Assembly (NCBI GenBank): GCA_023451855.1
Contig: JAEXXY010000166.1
Coordinates: 1-23,317 of the forward strand
Length of the DNA stretch: 23,317 nucleotides
Reading direction: 5' to 3'
Origin: Actinomycetes bacterium
Lineage (GTDB): Bacteria; Actinomycetota; Actinomycetes; Actinomycetales; Dermatophilaceae
Below, one piece after another: positions 1 to 7,832 of the stretch. The notes beneath the pieces are model-generated. The model saw nothing but the letters and a program-made list of their open reading frames with translations, ran no database searches and was not told the origin of the DNA. Made by a program: the position numbers and the translations under genes. Position 1 is the first letter of the stretch; every line of letters begins with the position of its first letter.

Positions 1-930
1 CACCGTCCTCAAGGGCCGACACCGGTACGGCTCGGCGCCCGACCGGCGCCCGGCGACCACCGGGTCCACCGGGTGCAGATCGAGGGCGGGCGGTACCTCA
101 TGGGCGACGCCCACGGCGACGGGAAGCCCGGCGACGGGGAGACTCCGGTCCACCCGGTCCGCCTGTCCCCCTTCGAGATCGATGCCACCAGCGTCACCAA
201 CGCCGACTACGCCCGCTTCGTCGAGGACACCGGCCACCGCACCGAGGCCGAGACGTTCGGCATCTCCGCGGTCTTCCACCTCGCGGTGCGGGCGCGTGCG
301 CAGGACGTGACCGGGTCCGCGGCCGGGACGCCGTGGTGGCTCGGCGTCCGCGGCGCCGACTGGCGCCACCCGGGCGGCCCGCTCTCGGACCTCGACGGGC
401 TCGCTGACCATCCCGTGGTGCACGTCAGCTGGAACGACGCCGACGCGTACGCCCGCTGGGCAGGCCGGCAGCTGCCGACGGAGGCACAGTGGGAGTACGC
501 CTCGAGGGGCGGGCTGGACGGCGCCCGATACCCCTGGGGCGACGACGTCCCGGCAGAGGACGAGGACGGCTGGCCGTGCAACATCTGGCAGGGTCCCTTC
601 CCGGTGACGAACACCCTGCGCGACGGCTTCCTCACCACTGCCCCGGGAGACTCCTTCCAGCCCAACGGGTTCGGCCTGTGGCAGACCGTCGGCAACGTCT
701 GGGAGTGGTGCGCGGACTGGTTCGACCCGCGCACCTACGAGCTGGCAGTGCGCCGCGGCGAGCAGCAGGACCCCACCGGCCCGGGGTTCGGCGTGGCACG
801 GGTCATGCGCGGCGGCTCGTACCTGTGCCACGACTCGTACTGCAACCGCTACCGCAACGCGGCCCGCACCTCGAACACGCCCGACTCCTCGACCGGCAAC
901 ATCGGGTTCCGCACCGTCAGCACCGCCTGA
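1..930 (+). CDS. Formylglycine-generating enzyme (sulfatase-modifying factor family), 5' end off the window
   Basis: This enzyme uses O2 and Cu(I) to oxidise the active-site cysteine of type I sulfatases to formylglycine. The FGE-sulfatase fold is recognisable throughout: GGRYLMGD and GETPVHPV near the start, HPVVHVSWNDA, LPTEAQWEYA, GNVWEWC, then RVMRGGSYLCHDSYCNRYR and NIGFR at the end. Counting from the GTG at 73, the two copper-binding cysteines are Cys252 and Cys257, spaced CHDSYC as in characterised actinobacterial FGEs, so the protein looks catalytically competent. The frame is open from base 1, there is no Shine-Dalgarno sequence before the GTG at 73, and family members have extra N-terminal residues. 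The true start is therefore probably upstream of the window. A client sulfatase often sits beside this gene, but none is in view. Confidence 0.93.
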   Translation, partial: HRPQGPTPVRLGARPAPGDHRVHRVQIEGGRYLMGDAHGDGKPGDGETPVHPVRLSPFEIDATSVTNADYARFVEDTGHRTEAETFGISAVFHLAVRARAQDVTGSAAGTPWWLGVRGADWRHPGGPLSDLDGLADHPVVHVSWNDADAYARWAGRQLPTEAQWEYASRGGLDGARYPWGDDVPAEDEDGWPCNIWQGPFPVTNTLRDGFLTTAPGDSFQPNGFGLWQTVGNVWEWCADWFDPRTYELAVRRGEQQDPTGPGFGVARVMRGGSYLCHDSYCNRYRNAARTSNTPDSSTGNIGFRTVSTA

Positions 931-943
931 GAGCGGCGCTCTC
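929..943. terminator. Hairpin at the stop codon of the FGE gene
   Basis: GAGAGC-GGC-GCTCTC is a perfect 6-bp stem with a 3-base loop that overlaps the TGA at 928-930. It lies between the convergent FGE and glyoxalase genes. There is no T-run after it, which is common for hairpins in GC-rich actinobacteria. Termination is inferred. Confidence 0.4.
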
Positions 944-1002
944 GCCCGCTCCTCATCGACGGGCTCGGGGGCTCCGCCGGGCGGGCACACGCGTCGCGGA
1001 CT

Positions 1003-1413
1003 CTACGTACCCGTGGGCCAGACGGGGCCCTGCTCGGTCCAGGTGACGCCCTTGTTGCGGCAGAGGCAGAACGGATGGCCGACGGGGTCGGTGTAGACGC
1101 GCCAGCCGTAGCCGTCGGGACCGACGGAGTCCCGCCGAAGCGTCGCGCCGAGGGCCAGGACGCGGGCCTGCTCGGCCTCGATGTCGTCGACCTCGAAGTC
1201 GAGATGGAACTGCTTGGGGTGCTCGCCGTCGGGCCACTGCGGGGCGCGGTAGTCCTCCACGAGGATGAACGCCAGCTCGATATCGCCACACTGGATGCCG
1301 GCCCAGCTGCCGTGGCTGCCCTCCTTGACCGGGCGCCCCATCACCTCGGAGTAGAAGGCCGCCAGCCTCATCGTGTCGGGGCAGTCGATGATGAAGTCGG
1401 TGAGTCGCAGCAC
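1003..1413 (-). CDS. Glyoxalase-like (VOC superfamily) protein
   Basis: This is a 136-residue single-domain vicinal-oxygen-chelate protein. The N-terminal half has LTDFIIDCPD and AAFYSEVMGRPV. The C-terminal half has FHLDFEVDD followed by a DPVGHPFCLC ending, the pattern of the Glyoxalase_6 type. Substrate cannot be read from the sequence; such proteins include lyases, dioxygenases and antibiotic-binding proteins. The frame stays open upstream through the next gene, but no ATG, GTG or TTG occurs in frame just before the GTG at 1413. That GTG has no Shine-Dalgarno sequence. It has a -10-like CAGTAT (1425-1420) six bases upstream, which fits a leaderless transcript. It lies downstream of gntP on the same strand, with an 89-base gap, and probably has its own promoter. 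Confidence 0.85.
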   Translation of the reverse strand: MLRLTDFIIDCPDTMRLAAFYSEVMGRPVKEGSHGSWAGIQCGDIELAFILVEDYRAPQWPDGEHPKQFHLDFEVDDIEAEQARVLALGATLRRDSVGPDGYGWRVYTDPVGHPFCLCRNKGVTWTEQGPVWPTGT

Positions 1414-1419
1414 CCGGTG

Positions 1420-1425
1420 ATACTG
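1420..1425 (-). promoter_or_regulatory. Candidate -10 box of a leaderless promoter for the glyoxalase gene
   Basis: Read on the minus strand, CAGTAT is followed by six bases (CACCGG) and then the GTG start at 1413. No convincing -35 hexamer was found. It resembles the TANNNT boxes placed 6 to 8 bases before other Shine-Dalgarno-less starts in this window. Confidence 0.4.
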
Positions 1426-1502
1426 CCACGGGAGGGGCGCGTCGAACGTTGGCGCCAGCGAGGATTCGTGGCCGCACGGTTGGCGCGGACTACCGATCGG
1501 AC

Positions 1503-3110
1503 CTAGACCACGAGGCTCAACGCCATGACGAGCGCGAAGCCGAACACGGAGATGACGGTCTCCATCACCGACCAGGACTTGATGGTCTCCCCGACGGTGA
1601 GGCCGAAGTACTCCTTGACGAGCCAGAAGCCGGCGTCGTTGACGTGGCTGAAGAAGAGCGAGCCGCAGCCGATCGCGAGCACGAGCAGGGCCAGGTGGCT
1701 GGTCGACAGCGTCGACGCGAGCGGGCCGACGATGCCGGCGGCGGTGATCGTCGCCACCGTGGCCGAGCCGGTGCCGAGCCGGATCAGCACGGCCACCAGC
1801 CATCCGAGCAGCAGCACCGAGATGTTGACGCCGGTGGCCCAGTCCTTGATGACGTTGCCGATGCCCGCGTCGATCAGCGTCTGCTTGAAGCCACCCCCGG
1901 CGGCGACGATGAGGATGATGCCGGCGATGGGCGGCAGGGCCGCGCCCACCGAGGCGCTGACCTCGTTCTTGTCCATGCCGGAGCCGAGGCCGAGCACGAC
2001 GTAGCAGAAGAGGACGGCGATGAGCAGGGCAACCGTGGGGGTGCCGAAGAAGTCGATGACGGCGCGGACGCCGTTCTTCTTGTCCGTGACGAGCAGCTTG
2101 ACGATGGCGTCGACGAGCATGAGCACCACCGGCAGCGTGATGCCGATGATCGCGGCGGCGAAGGAGACACGCCGACGCCCGGGGGCGAGCGGCGCCTCGA
2201 GGTCCTCGTACGTCGCGGCCGGCCCCGCCGCCCCGCGGCCTCGGGCCGCTTCCTCGTTGCCGGGTGCGTTGCGCGCGAGCCGCGCGTTCGACCCACCGCT
2301 GCCGCGAGGGTCCAACGCGGGGTCGGTGATGTCGGAGCTGCCCGCACCGCCGACGCGTCCGGCACCCACGCCGGCGCCCACCGGTTCCAGGAAGCGGGCG
2401 TCGGCGTCGACGTACTTGGGAACCCACCGGTCCACGTAGCGCGCGAGCACGGGCCCGGCGACGATGACGGTCGGGATCGCGATGATGATGCCGTACAGCA
2501 GGGTGCGACCGAGGTCGGCGTTGAGCAGGCCGATCGCGGTCAGCGGGCCCGGGTGGGGTGGCACGAGGCCGTGCAGGACCGAGAGGCCGGCCAGGGCGGG
2601 GATGCCGATCTTCATGAGGGACAGTCCGGTCCGGCGCGCCACGAGGATGACGACCGGCACGAGGAGCACGACCCCGACCTCGAAGAACAGCGGCAGGCCG
2701 AGGATCGCCGCGATGAGCGCCATGGCCCAGGGCAGCCGCCCCGGCCCGACGCGGCCGACGATCGTCGACACGATGCGGTTCGCCCCGCCCGAGTCCTCGA
2801 GCAGCTTGCCGATCATCGCGCCGAGGGCGATGAGGACGCCCACCGCTCCCGCTGTGCTGCCGAAGCCGTCGAGGAAGCTCGAGACGACGTCGCCCGGCGG
2901 CATCGTCGCCACCGCGCCGAGCACCGCCGAGCCGAGCATGAGCGACAGGAACGGGTGCACCTTGCCGAGGGTGATGAGCAGGACCACGGCGAGGATGCCG
3001 AGGATGCAGGCGGCGACGAGCTGGCCGTCGCCGGCGTACGGCACCGTCGGCGGGTCCGCCGGAAGGGCGAACGGGAGGTTCAGGGGTGCGAGTACCGGGT
3101 GCAGGATCAT
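1503..3110 (-). CDS. gntP: Gluconate:H+ symporter, GntP family
   Basis: This is a 535-residue inner-membrane permease that imports gluconate (or a related sugar acid) with protons, supplying GntK encoded just upstream. Family signatures include the early hydrophobic helices (about 28-70), GAMIGKLLEDSGGANRI (about 97-113), LPLFFEVG, HGLVPPHPGP (about 180-189), and C-terminal GTGSATVA, SHVNDAGFW and KSWSVMET. Typical members are about 440-450 residues. This one is longer because of a Gly/Ala/Pro/Arg-rich insertion at about 245-313 in a predicted cytoplasmic loop. The ATG overlaps the gntK stop in an ATGA, indicating translational coupling. No GntR-type regulator is adjacent. Substrate assignment rests on family membership plus the kinase partner. 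Confidence 0.93.
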   Translation of the reverse strand: MILHPVLAPLNLPFALPADPPTVPYAGDGQLVAACILGILAVVLLITLGKVHPFLSLMLGSAVLGAVATMPPGDVVSSFLDGFGSTAGAVGVLIALGAMIGKLLEDSGGANRIVSTIVGRVGPGRLPWAMALIAAILGLPLFFEVGVVLLVPVVILVARRTGLSLMKIGIPALAGLSVLHGLVPPHPGPLTAIGLLNADLGRTLLYGIIIAIPTVIVAGPVLARYVDRWVPKYVDADARFLEPVGAGVGAGRVGGAGSSDITDPALDPRGSGGSNARLARNAPGNEEAARGRGAAGPAATYEDLEAPLAPGRRRVSFAAAIIGITLPVVLMLVDAIVKLLVTDKKNGVRAVIDFFGTPTVALLIAVLFCYVVLGLGSGMDKNEVSASVGAALPPIAGIILIVAAGGGFKQTLIDAGIGNVIKDWATGVNISVLLLGWLVAVLIRLGTGSATVATITAAGIVGPLASTLSTSHLALLVLAIGCGSLFFSHVNDAGFWLVKEYFGLTVGETIKSWSVMETVISVFGFALVMALSLVV

Positions 3111-3661
3111 GCCGGGTTGTCCTTTCGCAGACCGAGCGCGGTGAGGGCGCGATCGAGAACCTGGGCGGCGGTGCCCTCGTTCGTCACCGAGATACCCGGT
3201 TCGTCGTCTCCCAACGGTTCGAGGGTGGCGATCTGGCTCGGGAGCAGTGACGCGGGCATGTAGTGACCGGGTCGGTGCTCCATGCGGTCGCGGATGAGGT
3301 CGGCGGGCGCCGTGACGTGCAGGAAGCGCACGTGGGGGCGGTCACGGCGCAGGACGTCGCGGTAGGCGCGACGCAGCGCCGAGCAGGTCACGACGGCAGA
3401 CTCCCCCGCGGCCTCCTTGGCGCTGATCCAGCTGCCGATCGCCTCCAGCCAGGGCCAGCGGTCGTCGTCGACGAGCGCCTGCCCGCTGCGCATCTTCTCC
3501 ACGTTGGCCTCGGAGTGGAAGGCATCGCCCTCGGCGAACTCCCAGCGCATGACCGTCGAGATGCCCTTGGCGAGGGTCGTCTTCCCGCTGCCGGACACCC
3601 CCATGACGATGACGATGTCCGGTCCTGTCGCCGGCCGCTCCGGTGCCGCTTCGTCGCCCAT
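3107..3661 (-). CDS. gntK: Gluconokinase
   Basis: This 184-residue cytoplasmic kinase phosphorylates D-gluconate with ATP to 6-phosphogluconate, feeding the pentose-phosphate pathway. It is a P-loop protein with Walker A GVSGSGKTT at 21-29, followed by the gluconokinase motifs FAEGDAFHSEANVEKM, PLxDDDRWPWL-like (here ALVDDDRWPWLEAI), CSALRRAYRDVLR, and HYMPASLLPSQIATLEP near the C-terminus. Length matches the GntK/IdnK family apart from an N-terminal extension of about 15 residues. It is the first gene of the gntK-gntP operon, overlapping gntP by four bases. The ATG has no Shine-Dalgarno sequence. TACGTT seven bases upstream suggests leaderless transcription. Confidence 0.95.
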   Translation of the reverse strand: MGDEAAPERPATGPDIVIVMGVSGSGKTTLAKGISTVMRWEFAEGDAFHSEANVEKMRSGQALVDDDRWPWLEAIGSWISAKEAAGESAVVTCSALRRAYRDVLRRDRPHVRFLHVTAPADLIRDRMEHRPGHYMPASLLPSQIATLEPLGDDEPGISVTNEGTAAQVLDRALTALGLRKDNPA

Positions 3662-3668
3662 GCTCTCG

Positions 3669-3674
3669 AACGTA
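3669..3674 (-). promoter_or_regulatory. Candidate -10 box of a leaderless gntK promoter
   Basis: Minus-strand TACGTT is followed by seven bases (CGAGAGC) and the gntK ATG at 3661. The start codon would therefore lie at or next to the transcription start. No good -35 was seen. Confidence 0.45.
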
Positions 3675-3716
3675 GCCCCAGCTCCGCCCCTGCAGTGATG
3701 ACGAGGCCGGGCGGGC

Positions 3717-3722
3717 TACGGT
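3717..3722 (+). promoter_or_regulatory. Candidate -10 box of a leaderless eamA promoter
   Basis: TACGGT is followed by six bases and a GTG at 3729, which is in frame with the transporter. It lies about 45 bases from the divergent gntK box, so the two promoters are packed into the 67-base gap between the genes. No clear -35 was seen. Confidence 0.45.
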
Positions 3723-3728
3723 GTGCGC

Positions 3729-4796
3729 GTGTCTGAGACCACGACGCCCGGGCCGCTCGAGAGCGCCCTGGCCACCCCGGTCGGCGGCGCTGTCGCAGGA
3801 GGCGTCTCGCCGGGGTCGGCCGCTCGGCGCCTCGTCCCGTGGCAGGCGAAGTTCGCAGCCCTGGCCCTGATCTGGGGATCGAGCTTCCTGCTCATGAAGG
3901 TCGGCCTGCGCTGGTTCGCTCCCCCACAGATCGCCACGGCCTGGGTCCTCCTCGGCGCCGTCACCGTGACGCTGTTGCTCCACCTGCTCGGCGGGCGACT
4001 GCCGCGCTCGCGCGAGGTGTGGCTCCACCTGCTCGTCGTCGGCTTCCTCCTGGCGTGCCTGCCCTTCGTCCTGTTCCCCCTCGGCGAGGAACGGATCGCC
4101 TCGGCGCTGGCGGGCATCGGCAACGCCACGACGCCGCTGGCCACGGTCGTCGCCACCGCGGCGATGCTCCCTGCCGAGAGACTGCCGGCCCGCAAGGTCG
4201 CGGCCGTCGTCGTCGGGTTCGCGGGCGTGCTCGTCATCGCCCAGCCGTGGCAGTCGGCGGGGCGCCCGGACCTGCTGGGTTTCGGGTTCACGCTCGTCGC
4301 CGGCGTCTCCTACGGCGTCGGCTGGACGTGGGTGCGCAAGCATCTGTCCAAGGGAGACCTGGGTGGCCTGCAGCTACCTGCGGCGCTGCTGCTCGTCGCC
4401 TCGGGGCAGATGGTCATCGTGCTGTCCGTCTGGTGGATGTTGCACCGGGAGACGGTCAGTGCGCCCTGGTCGCCGACGCCCGAGGCGACCGGCGGCTGGG
4501 CACAGCCGGTGCTGGCCCTCCTCGCGCTCGGCATCCTCGGCACCGGCGTGGCCTACCTGCTGCAGTTCGACGTGGTGCGTGCCGTCGGCCAGCACGTCGG
4601 CTCGCTGGTCACCTACCTGATCCCGGTCGTGTCGGTGGGGCTCGGCTACCTGCTGCTGGGAGAGCGGCTCGGCGTCTGGCAGCTGGTCGGGGCAGCCGTG
4701 ATCCTCTCGGCCGCGGCCGTCGTCGCCCGCCCCGACCGACGCCGCGACAACCACCTGCCCGAGCAAGCAGACCGCGGGCCTCGCGACCCGGAGTGA
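3729..4796 (+). CDS. EamA/DMT-family membrane transporter
   Basis: This is a 355-residue polytopic protein of the drug/metabolite transporter superfamily with two EamA repeats. The first repeat begins at about residue 43 with ALALIWGSSFLLMKVGLRW. The second begins at about 190 (FGFTLVAGVSYGVGWTWVRKHL) and ends in the conserved LIPVVSVGLGYLLLGERLG and a final hydrophobic helix. About ten membrane segments are visible. An N-terminal tail of about 35 residues rich in Thr, Pro, Gly and Ala and a charged C-terminal tail are predicted to be cytoplasmic. Substrate is unknown; family members export amino acids, metabolites or toxic compounds. A GTG at 3723 is an alternative start, but 3729 is six bases after TACGGT and fits leaderless initiation. 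It diverges from gntK. Confidence 0.9.
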   Translation: MSETTTPGPLESALATPVGGAVAGGVSPGSAARRLVPWQAKFAALALIWGSSFLLMKVGLRWFAPPQIATAWVLLGAVTVTLLLHLLGGRLPRSREVWLHLLVVGFLLACLPFVLFPLGEERIASALAGIGNATTPLATVVATAAMLPAERLPARKVAAVVVGFAGVLVIAQPWQSAGRPDLLGFGFTLVAGVSYGVGWTWVRKHLSKGDLGGLQLPAALLLVASGQMVIVLSVWWMLHRETVSAPWSPTPEATGGWAQPVLALLALGILGTGVAYLLQFDVVRAVGQHVGSLVTYLIPVVSVGLGYLLLGERLGVWQLVGAAVILSAAAVVARPDRRRDNHLPEQADRGPRDPE

Positions 4797-4832
4797 TCTC
4801 GTCAGGCGTTCTCTTCGTTGGGGGTTCTCAGG

Positions 4833-4875
4833 GCACCCCGGGTGCGTCACGCTGCGAGTGTGCCCGTGGGGGCAC
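4833..4875. other. Two small hairpins between eamA and aqpZ
   Basis: GCACC-CCG-GGTGC (4833-4845) and GTGCCC-GTGG-GGGCAC (4860-4875, perfect 6-bp stem) follow each other between the two genes. They could end eamA transcription or form the 5' leader of aqpZ, just ahead of its ribosome-binding site. No T-run is present, so the role is open. Confidence 0.35.
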
Positions 4876-4900
4876 CAGGAGAACGGAAGGACGTCGTGGC

Positions 4901-5689
4901 ATGCGCACACCTGCACTGGTATCCCGTCTCGTCGCCGAGGCACTCGGCACCTTCGTGCTCGTCTTCGGCGGCTGTGGCACCGCCGTCTATGCGGCCCTCT
5001 ACCTCCAGCCGAACGAGGCTGCCGGACAGAGCGTCCAGCTCGGCGTCGGGCACGCCGGCGTCGCCCTCGCGTTCGGCCTCACCGTCATGACGATGGCCTA
5101 TGCCGTGGGGCACGTGTCCGGCGCCCACTTCAACCCGGCCGTCACGATCGGGGCCGCGGTCGCCCAGCGCTTTCCGTGGAAGGACGTCCCCGCCTACGTC
5201 ATCACCCAGGTGGTCGCGGGCCTGCTCGCCGGACTGGCCCTGTGGGGTATCGCGAGCGGCAAGCCCGGTTTCGAGGTGACCGGCAACCTGGCAGCGAACG
5301 GGTTCGGCGACCACTCGCCCGGTGGCTACGGCCTGGTCTCGGTGCTGTGCGCCGAGGCCCTGCTGACCGCGATCTTCCTCTACATCATCCTGGGAGCCAC
5401 CGACGACCGGGCGCCTGTCGGCTTCGCACCGTTGGCCATCGGTCTCGGGCTCACGTTCATCCACCTCGTGTCGATCCCGATCAGCAACACGTCGGTGAAC
5501 CCGGCCCGCTCCACCGCCGTCGCGTTCTTCAACGGCAACGGCGCGCCGGGGCAGCTCTGGGCCTTCTGGTTGGCACCCATCGCCGGCGCAGCGATCGCCG
5601 GGGCCACCTACCACCTACTGACGGGCATCGACCGGCGCTCGGAGGAGATCACCGGCATGGTCGACCCCAAGGACGTCAGCGACAGCTAG
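4901..5689 (+). CDS. aqpZ: Aquaporin Z-type water channel
   Basis: This is a 262-residue six-helix inner-membrane channel of the MIP family. Both half-helix motifs are intact: HFNPAV (Asn78-Pro79-Ala80) and SVNPARS (Asn200-Pro201-Ala202). The selectivity-filter residues match E. coli AqpZ by position: Phe58 in LAFGLTV, His188 in FIHLVSIP, Thr197 in SNTSVNPAR and Arg203. This predicts water selectivity rather than glycerol transport. The ATG at 4901 follows GGAAGG about ten bases upstream and yields the canonical N-terminus; the frame is open much further upstream only as a shadow of eamA. A polar tail ends in DVSDS. Expression may be osmotically controlled, but nothing in the sequence proves it. 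Confidence 0.95.
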   Translation: MRTPALVSRLVAEALGTFVLVFGGCGTAVYAALYLQPNEAAGQSVQLGVGHAGVALAFGLTVMTMAYAVGHVSGAHFNPAVTIGAAVAQRFPWKDVPAYVITQVVAGLLAGLALWGIASGKPGFEVTGNLAANGFGDHSPGGYGLVSVLCAEALLTAIFLYIILGATDDRAPVGFAPLAIGLGLTFIHLVSIPISNTSVNPARSTAVAFFNGNGAPGQLWAFWLAPIAGAAIAGATYHLLTGIDRRSEEITGMVDPKDVSDS

Positions 5690-5735
5690 GGCCGTCACCG
5701 AGTCCACCCGCCCTTCGCGGCTGGCATCAACCCGC

Positions 5736-5751
5736 GGAAGCAGCCGCTTCC
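5736..5751. terminator. Hairpin between convergent aqpZ and the DUF1269 gene
   Basis: GGAAGC-AGCC-GCTTCC is a perfect 6-bp stem with a tetraloop that touches the last base of the minus-strand stop codon. It sits about 45 bases after aqpZ. It is plausible as a bidirectional terminator but has no T-run. Confidence 0.4.
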
Positions 5752-6353
5752 TACGACTGCTTGTCGTCCGTGGGTTCGGCGGCCTTCCCCTCGGCCGCTT
5801 CGGCTTCCCTGGCCGCGGCTTCGACGTCCTTGGCAACGACATCGTCGATGGCGGTCGTCACGATCGCGGTGGCCGCCTGGAGGGCTCGCCGGAGCTCGAC
5901 GGCTGCCGGGTCGGAGACGAGGGCGACGATGCCGGAGTGTCCCGGCTCGACCGCCGACTCCAGCTGGTCCGCCAGCTCACGCCGATGATGGAGCTGCCCC
6001 ACCTTGCCGGCCGCAGCCCCGGCGGCCCCCAACAGCGCCGCGCTCCCGATGATCGACGGCGGGAAGATGAGGCCCAGGGCCGCCCCGCCGACGATTCCCC
6101 AGGTGAGGCCGCGACGCGTCGTGTGGTCGGTGGCCCGCTGGACCTCGAGCTTTCCGTCCGTCTCGCGTTTCACGACGATGACGCCCTCGATCTCGACGTG
6201 TCGGCCGTCCTCCACCTCCTTGAGGGCGGCGTAGGCCTCCTGCGCGCTCGTCGTGTCCGCGAAGTCTGCGATCAGCAGCGTGTAGGCGCCGTCGGACACG
6301 GCACCCACGACCGTGACCGGGGGCTCCGCGGCCTTGCTGGCATCTTCGGACAT
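5751..6353 (-). CDS. DUF1269-family membrane protein
   Basis: This is a 200-residue protein of unknown function. It begins with a soluble alpha/beta part (about 20-85: YTLLIADFADTTSAQEAY, EGVIVVKRETDGKLEV) followed by a glycine/alanine-rich hydrophobic hairpin (about 85-125: GLTWGIVGGAALGLIFPP, SAALLGAAGAAAG) and a second soluble part. This order is characteristic of DUF1269. The C-terminus is a Glu/Ala/Lys-rich helical tail. The ATG at 6353 is chosen because GAGGAG lies eight bases upstream; the longer in-frame start at 6404 has no ribosome-binding site. DUF1269 proteins are often found with stress or envelope genes, and the M48 protease and BON genes lie upstream on the same strand. Confidence in function is low. 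Confidence 0.85.
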   Translation of the reverse strand: MSEDASKAAEPPVTVVGAVSDGAYTLLIADFADTTSAQEAYAALKEVEDGRHVEIEGVIVVKRETDGKLEVQRATDHTTRRGLTWGIVGGAALGLIFPPSIIGSAALLGAAGAAAGKVGQLHHRRELADQLESAVEPGHSGIVALVSDPAAVELRRALQAATAIVTTAIDDVVAKDVEAAAREAEAAEGKAAEPTDDKQS

Positions 6354-6393
6354 GGCGTCTCCTCGTTCAGAGAAGGGTTCAGCGGGCGGCCGC

Positions 6394-6425
6394 CGAACTC
6401 GCACTGCCTGACAGTTCGCACGCTA
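6394..6425 (-). promoter_or_regulatory. Candidate -10 box and inverted repeat ahead of the DUF1269 gene
   Basis: On the minus strand TAGCGT (6425-6420) could be a -10 box. Immediately downstream is an inverted repeat with arms CGAACT and AGTTCG separated by 13 bases (6394-6399 and 6413-6418). The repeat would straddle the transcription start, a usual operator position, or form a leader hairpin. It is not the mycobacterial LexA box, whose half-sites are only about four bases apart. Confidence 0.3.
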
Positions 6426-6521
6426 CTCCGTGGCTCCGCCGCCCGACGCCCTCTTGCGGATCACGGGTCGCCCCGCCACCACCCCCATGGATCGAGGCTG
6501 AAGAAGCGTCGGCCGCATGCC

Positions 6522-7775
6522 TCAGGGCGAGCCGGTCGCCTCTCTGGCTGCGGCCAGGCGTTCCACGGTGTCGGGATGCGTGGCGAACAGCACGTACTCG
6601 ACCCGGGGCGGATGGACATCGGCGAGGTTGACGGTGGCCAGGCGCAGCTGCATCGCAGCGAACTCGGCGGGGTCACCGGTCAGCCGTAGCGTGTGCTCGT
6701 CGGCGCGCGCCTCGACCCGGCGGGAGACGAGGCCCTGGAGCGGGCCGGTGGCCAGGCCCGCGAGCGCCCCCACGGCCAGGACCAGGCCGATCGCCCTCGG
6801 TGAGCCGATGGAGTCCACGCCGGCCCGGTGGAGCAGGGCGTCCCAGTGACCCAGCAGGTAGAGCGCCACGACTGCTGTCGCGGCGCCGACCGCCCCCAGC
6901 AGCGTGCCCACCTCGGGGTCGCGGGCTGCGGCATGGCCCAGCTCATGGGCCACGACGCTGCGCACCTCCCCGGCAGGCGCCTCGCGCAGCAAGGTGTCGT
7001 AGACGACGATGCGTCGGGTGGCGCCGAAGCCGGACACGTACGCGTTGAGCGCGGTGGTCCGCCGGGACGCGTCGGCGACCAGCACGTCGCGCACCGGCAT
7101 CCCGTCCCGGGCGGCCAAGCGGACCAGCTCGTCACGCAGCGGCCCGTCCGGCATCGGGGTGAAGGTGTTGAACACCGGCTCGACGAGGACCGGGAAGACG
7201 AAGGACAGCAGGACCACCAGGGCTGCGGCACCAGCCGCGCCGAACGCCCACCACCAGTCCGGAGCCAGCCGGGTCACGGTGTAGAAGCCGGCGAGCACGA
7301 CCGCGCCCGTCACGACGCCGACGGCTCCGCTCTTGAGCAGATCCACCGCCCAGCTGCGCCAGCTCTGGGTGGACAGCCCGTGGTCGCGCAGCACGGTGTG
7401 GCGCCACACGGCAAACGGCAGTGAGGCCGACCACAGCAGCACCAGGATGACCAGACCACCCAGCACGGCCTCGGCCAGCCAGCGTCCACCGAACGGCTGG
7501 GCCGCCCAGGCGACGACGTGGGCACCGGCCGGGGTGAGCCCGAGCAGCAGTGCCGCCGCCAGTCCCGCCAGCAGCGAACCGTACGTGCTCGGGCGCAGTG
7601 CGGCATGCAGGGCCCGGCCGTTGTCGACGACGTCGGCCGGTATGTCGCTCAACGCCTCCGCTCGGGCGGCGTTGCTCGGGCGTGCCACCCGCCAGGGCAC
7701 CAGCGTGATCGCGGCGACAGCCAGCCCGGCTGCCAACGCGACCAGCGTCACCAGGGCCCACCCCTGCGGGGACAC
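6522..7775 (-). CDS. M48-family membrane zinc metalloprotease (Ste24/HtpX-like)
   Basis: This is a 417-residue integral-membrane endopeptidase. The zinc site is HELGH at 277-281 with the third ligand Glu355 in EARADEH, the M48 arrangement. Upstream, LNAYVSGFGATRRIVVYDTLL is the usual strand before the active-site helix. Hydrophobic helices lie at about 6-26, 64-90, 102-124, 148-170 and 176-200, with a pair after the HExxH. This layout resembles CAAX-type proteases, which in bacteria act on membrane or misfolded proteins. The start at GTG 7775 is preferred because AGGAAGGGG precedes it and the protein then begins just before the first helix. GTGs at 7799 and 7823 are alternatives. It lies directly downstream of the BON gene and is probably co-transcribed with it. 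Confidence 0.9.
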   Translation of the reverse strand: MSPQGWALVTLVALAAGLAVAAITLVPWRVARPSNAARAEALSDIPADVVDNGRALHAALRPSTYGSLLAGLAAALLLGLTPAGAHVVAWAAQPFGGRWLAEAVLGGLVILVLLWSASLPFAVWRHTVLRDHGLSTQSWRSWAVDLLKSGAVGVVTGAVVLAGFYTVTRLAPDWWWAFGAAGAAALVVLLSFVFPVLVEPVFNTFTPMPDGPLRDELVRLAARDGMPVRDVLVADASRRTTALNAYVSGFGATRRIVVYDTLLREAPAGEVRSVVAHELGHAAARDPEVGTLLGAVGAATAVVALYLLGHWDALLHRAGVDSIGSPRAIGLVLAVGALAGLATGPLQGLVSRRVEARADEHTLRLTGDPAEFAAMQLRLATVNLADVHPPRVEYVLFATHPDTVERLAAAREATGSP

Positions 7776-7832
7776 GGCGCCCCTTCCTGCACCTTTCACT
7801 GCCGATGCCGGGCCCGAGCTCACGACCCGGGC

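Noticed and set aside
1003..2427. Minus-strand 474-codon frame as one protein
   Set aside because: Only the last 136 codons look like a protein (glyoxalase); the rest is Arg/Gly-rich sequence in the wrong frame of gntP.
1449..3263. Plus-strand 604-codon open frame rich in Asp, Arg, Glu and His
   Set aside because: It is antisense to gntP and gntK, which have clear family motifs; its composition is that of a reverse-frame shadow.
3839..5689. 616-codon plus-strand frame as a fusion with the aquaporin
   Set aside because: The upstream part is the wrong frame of eamA. The aquaporin has its own ribosome-binding site and ATG at 4901.
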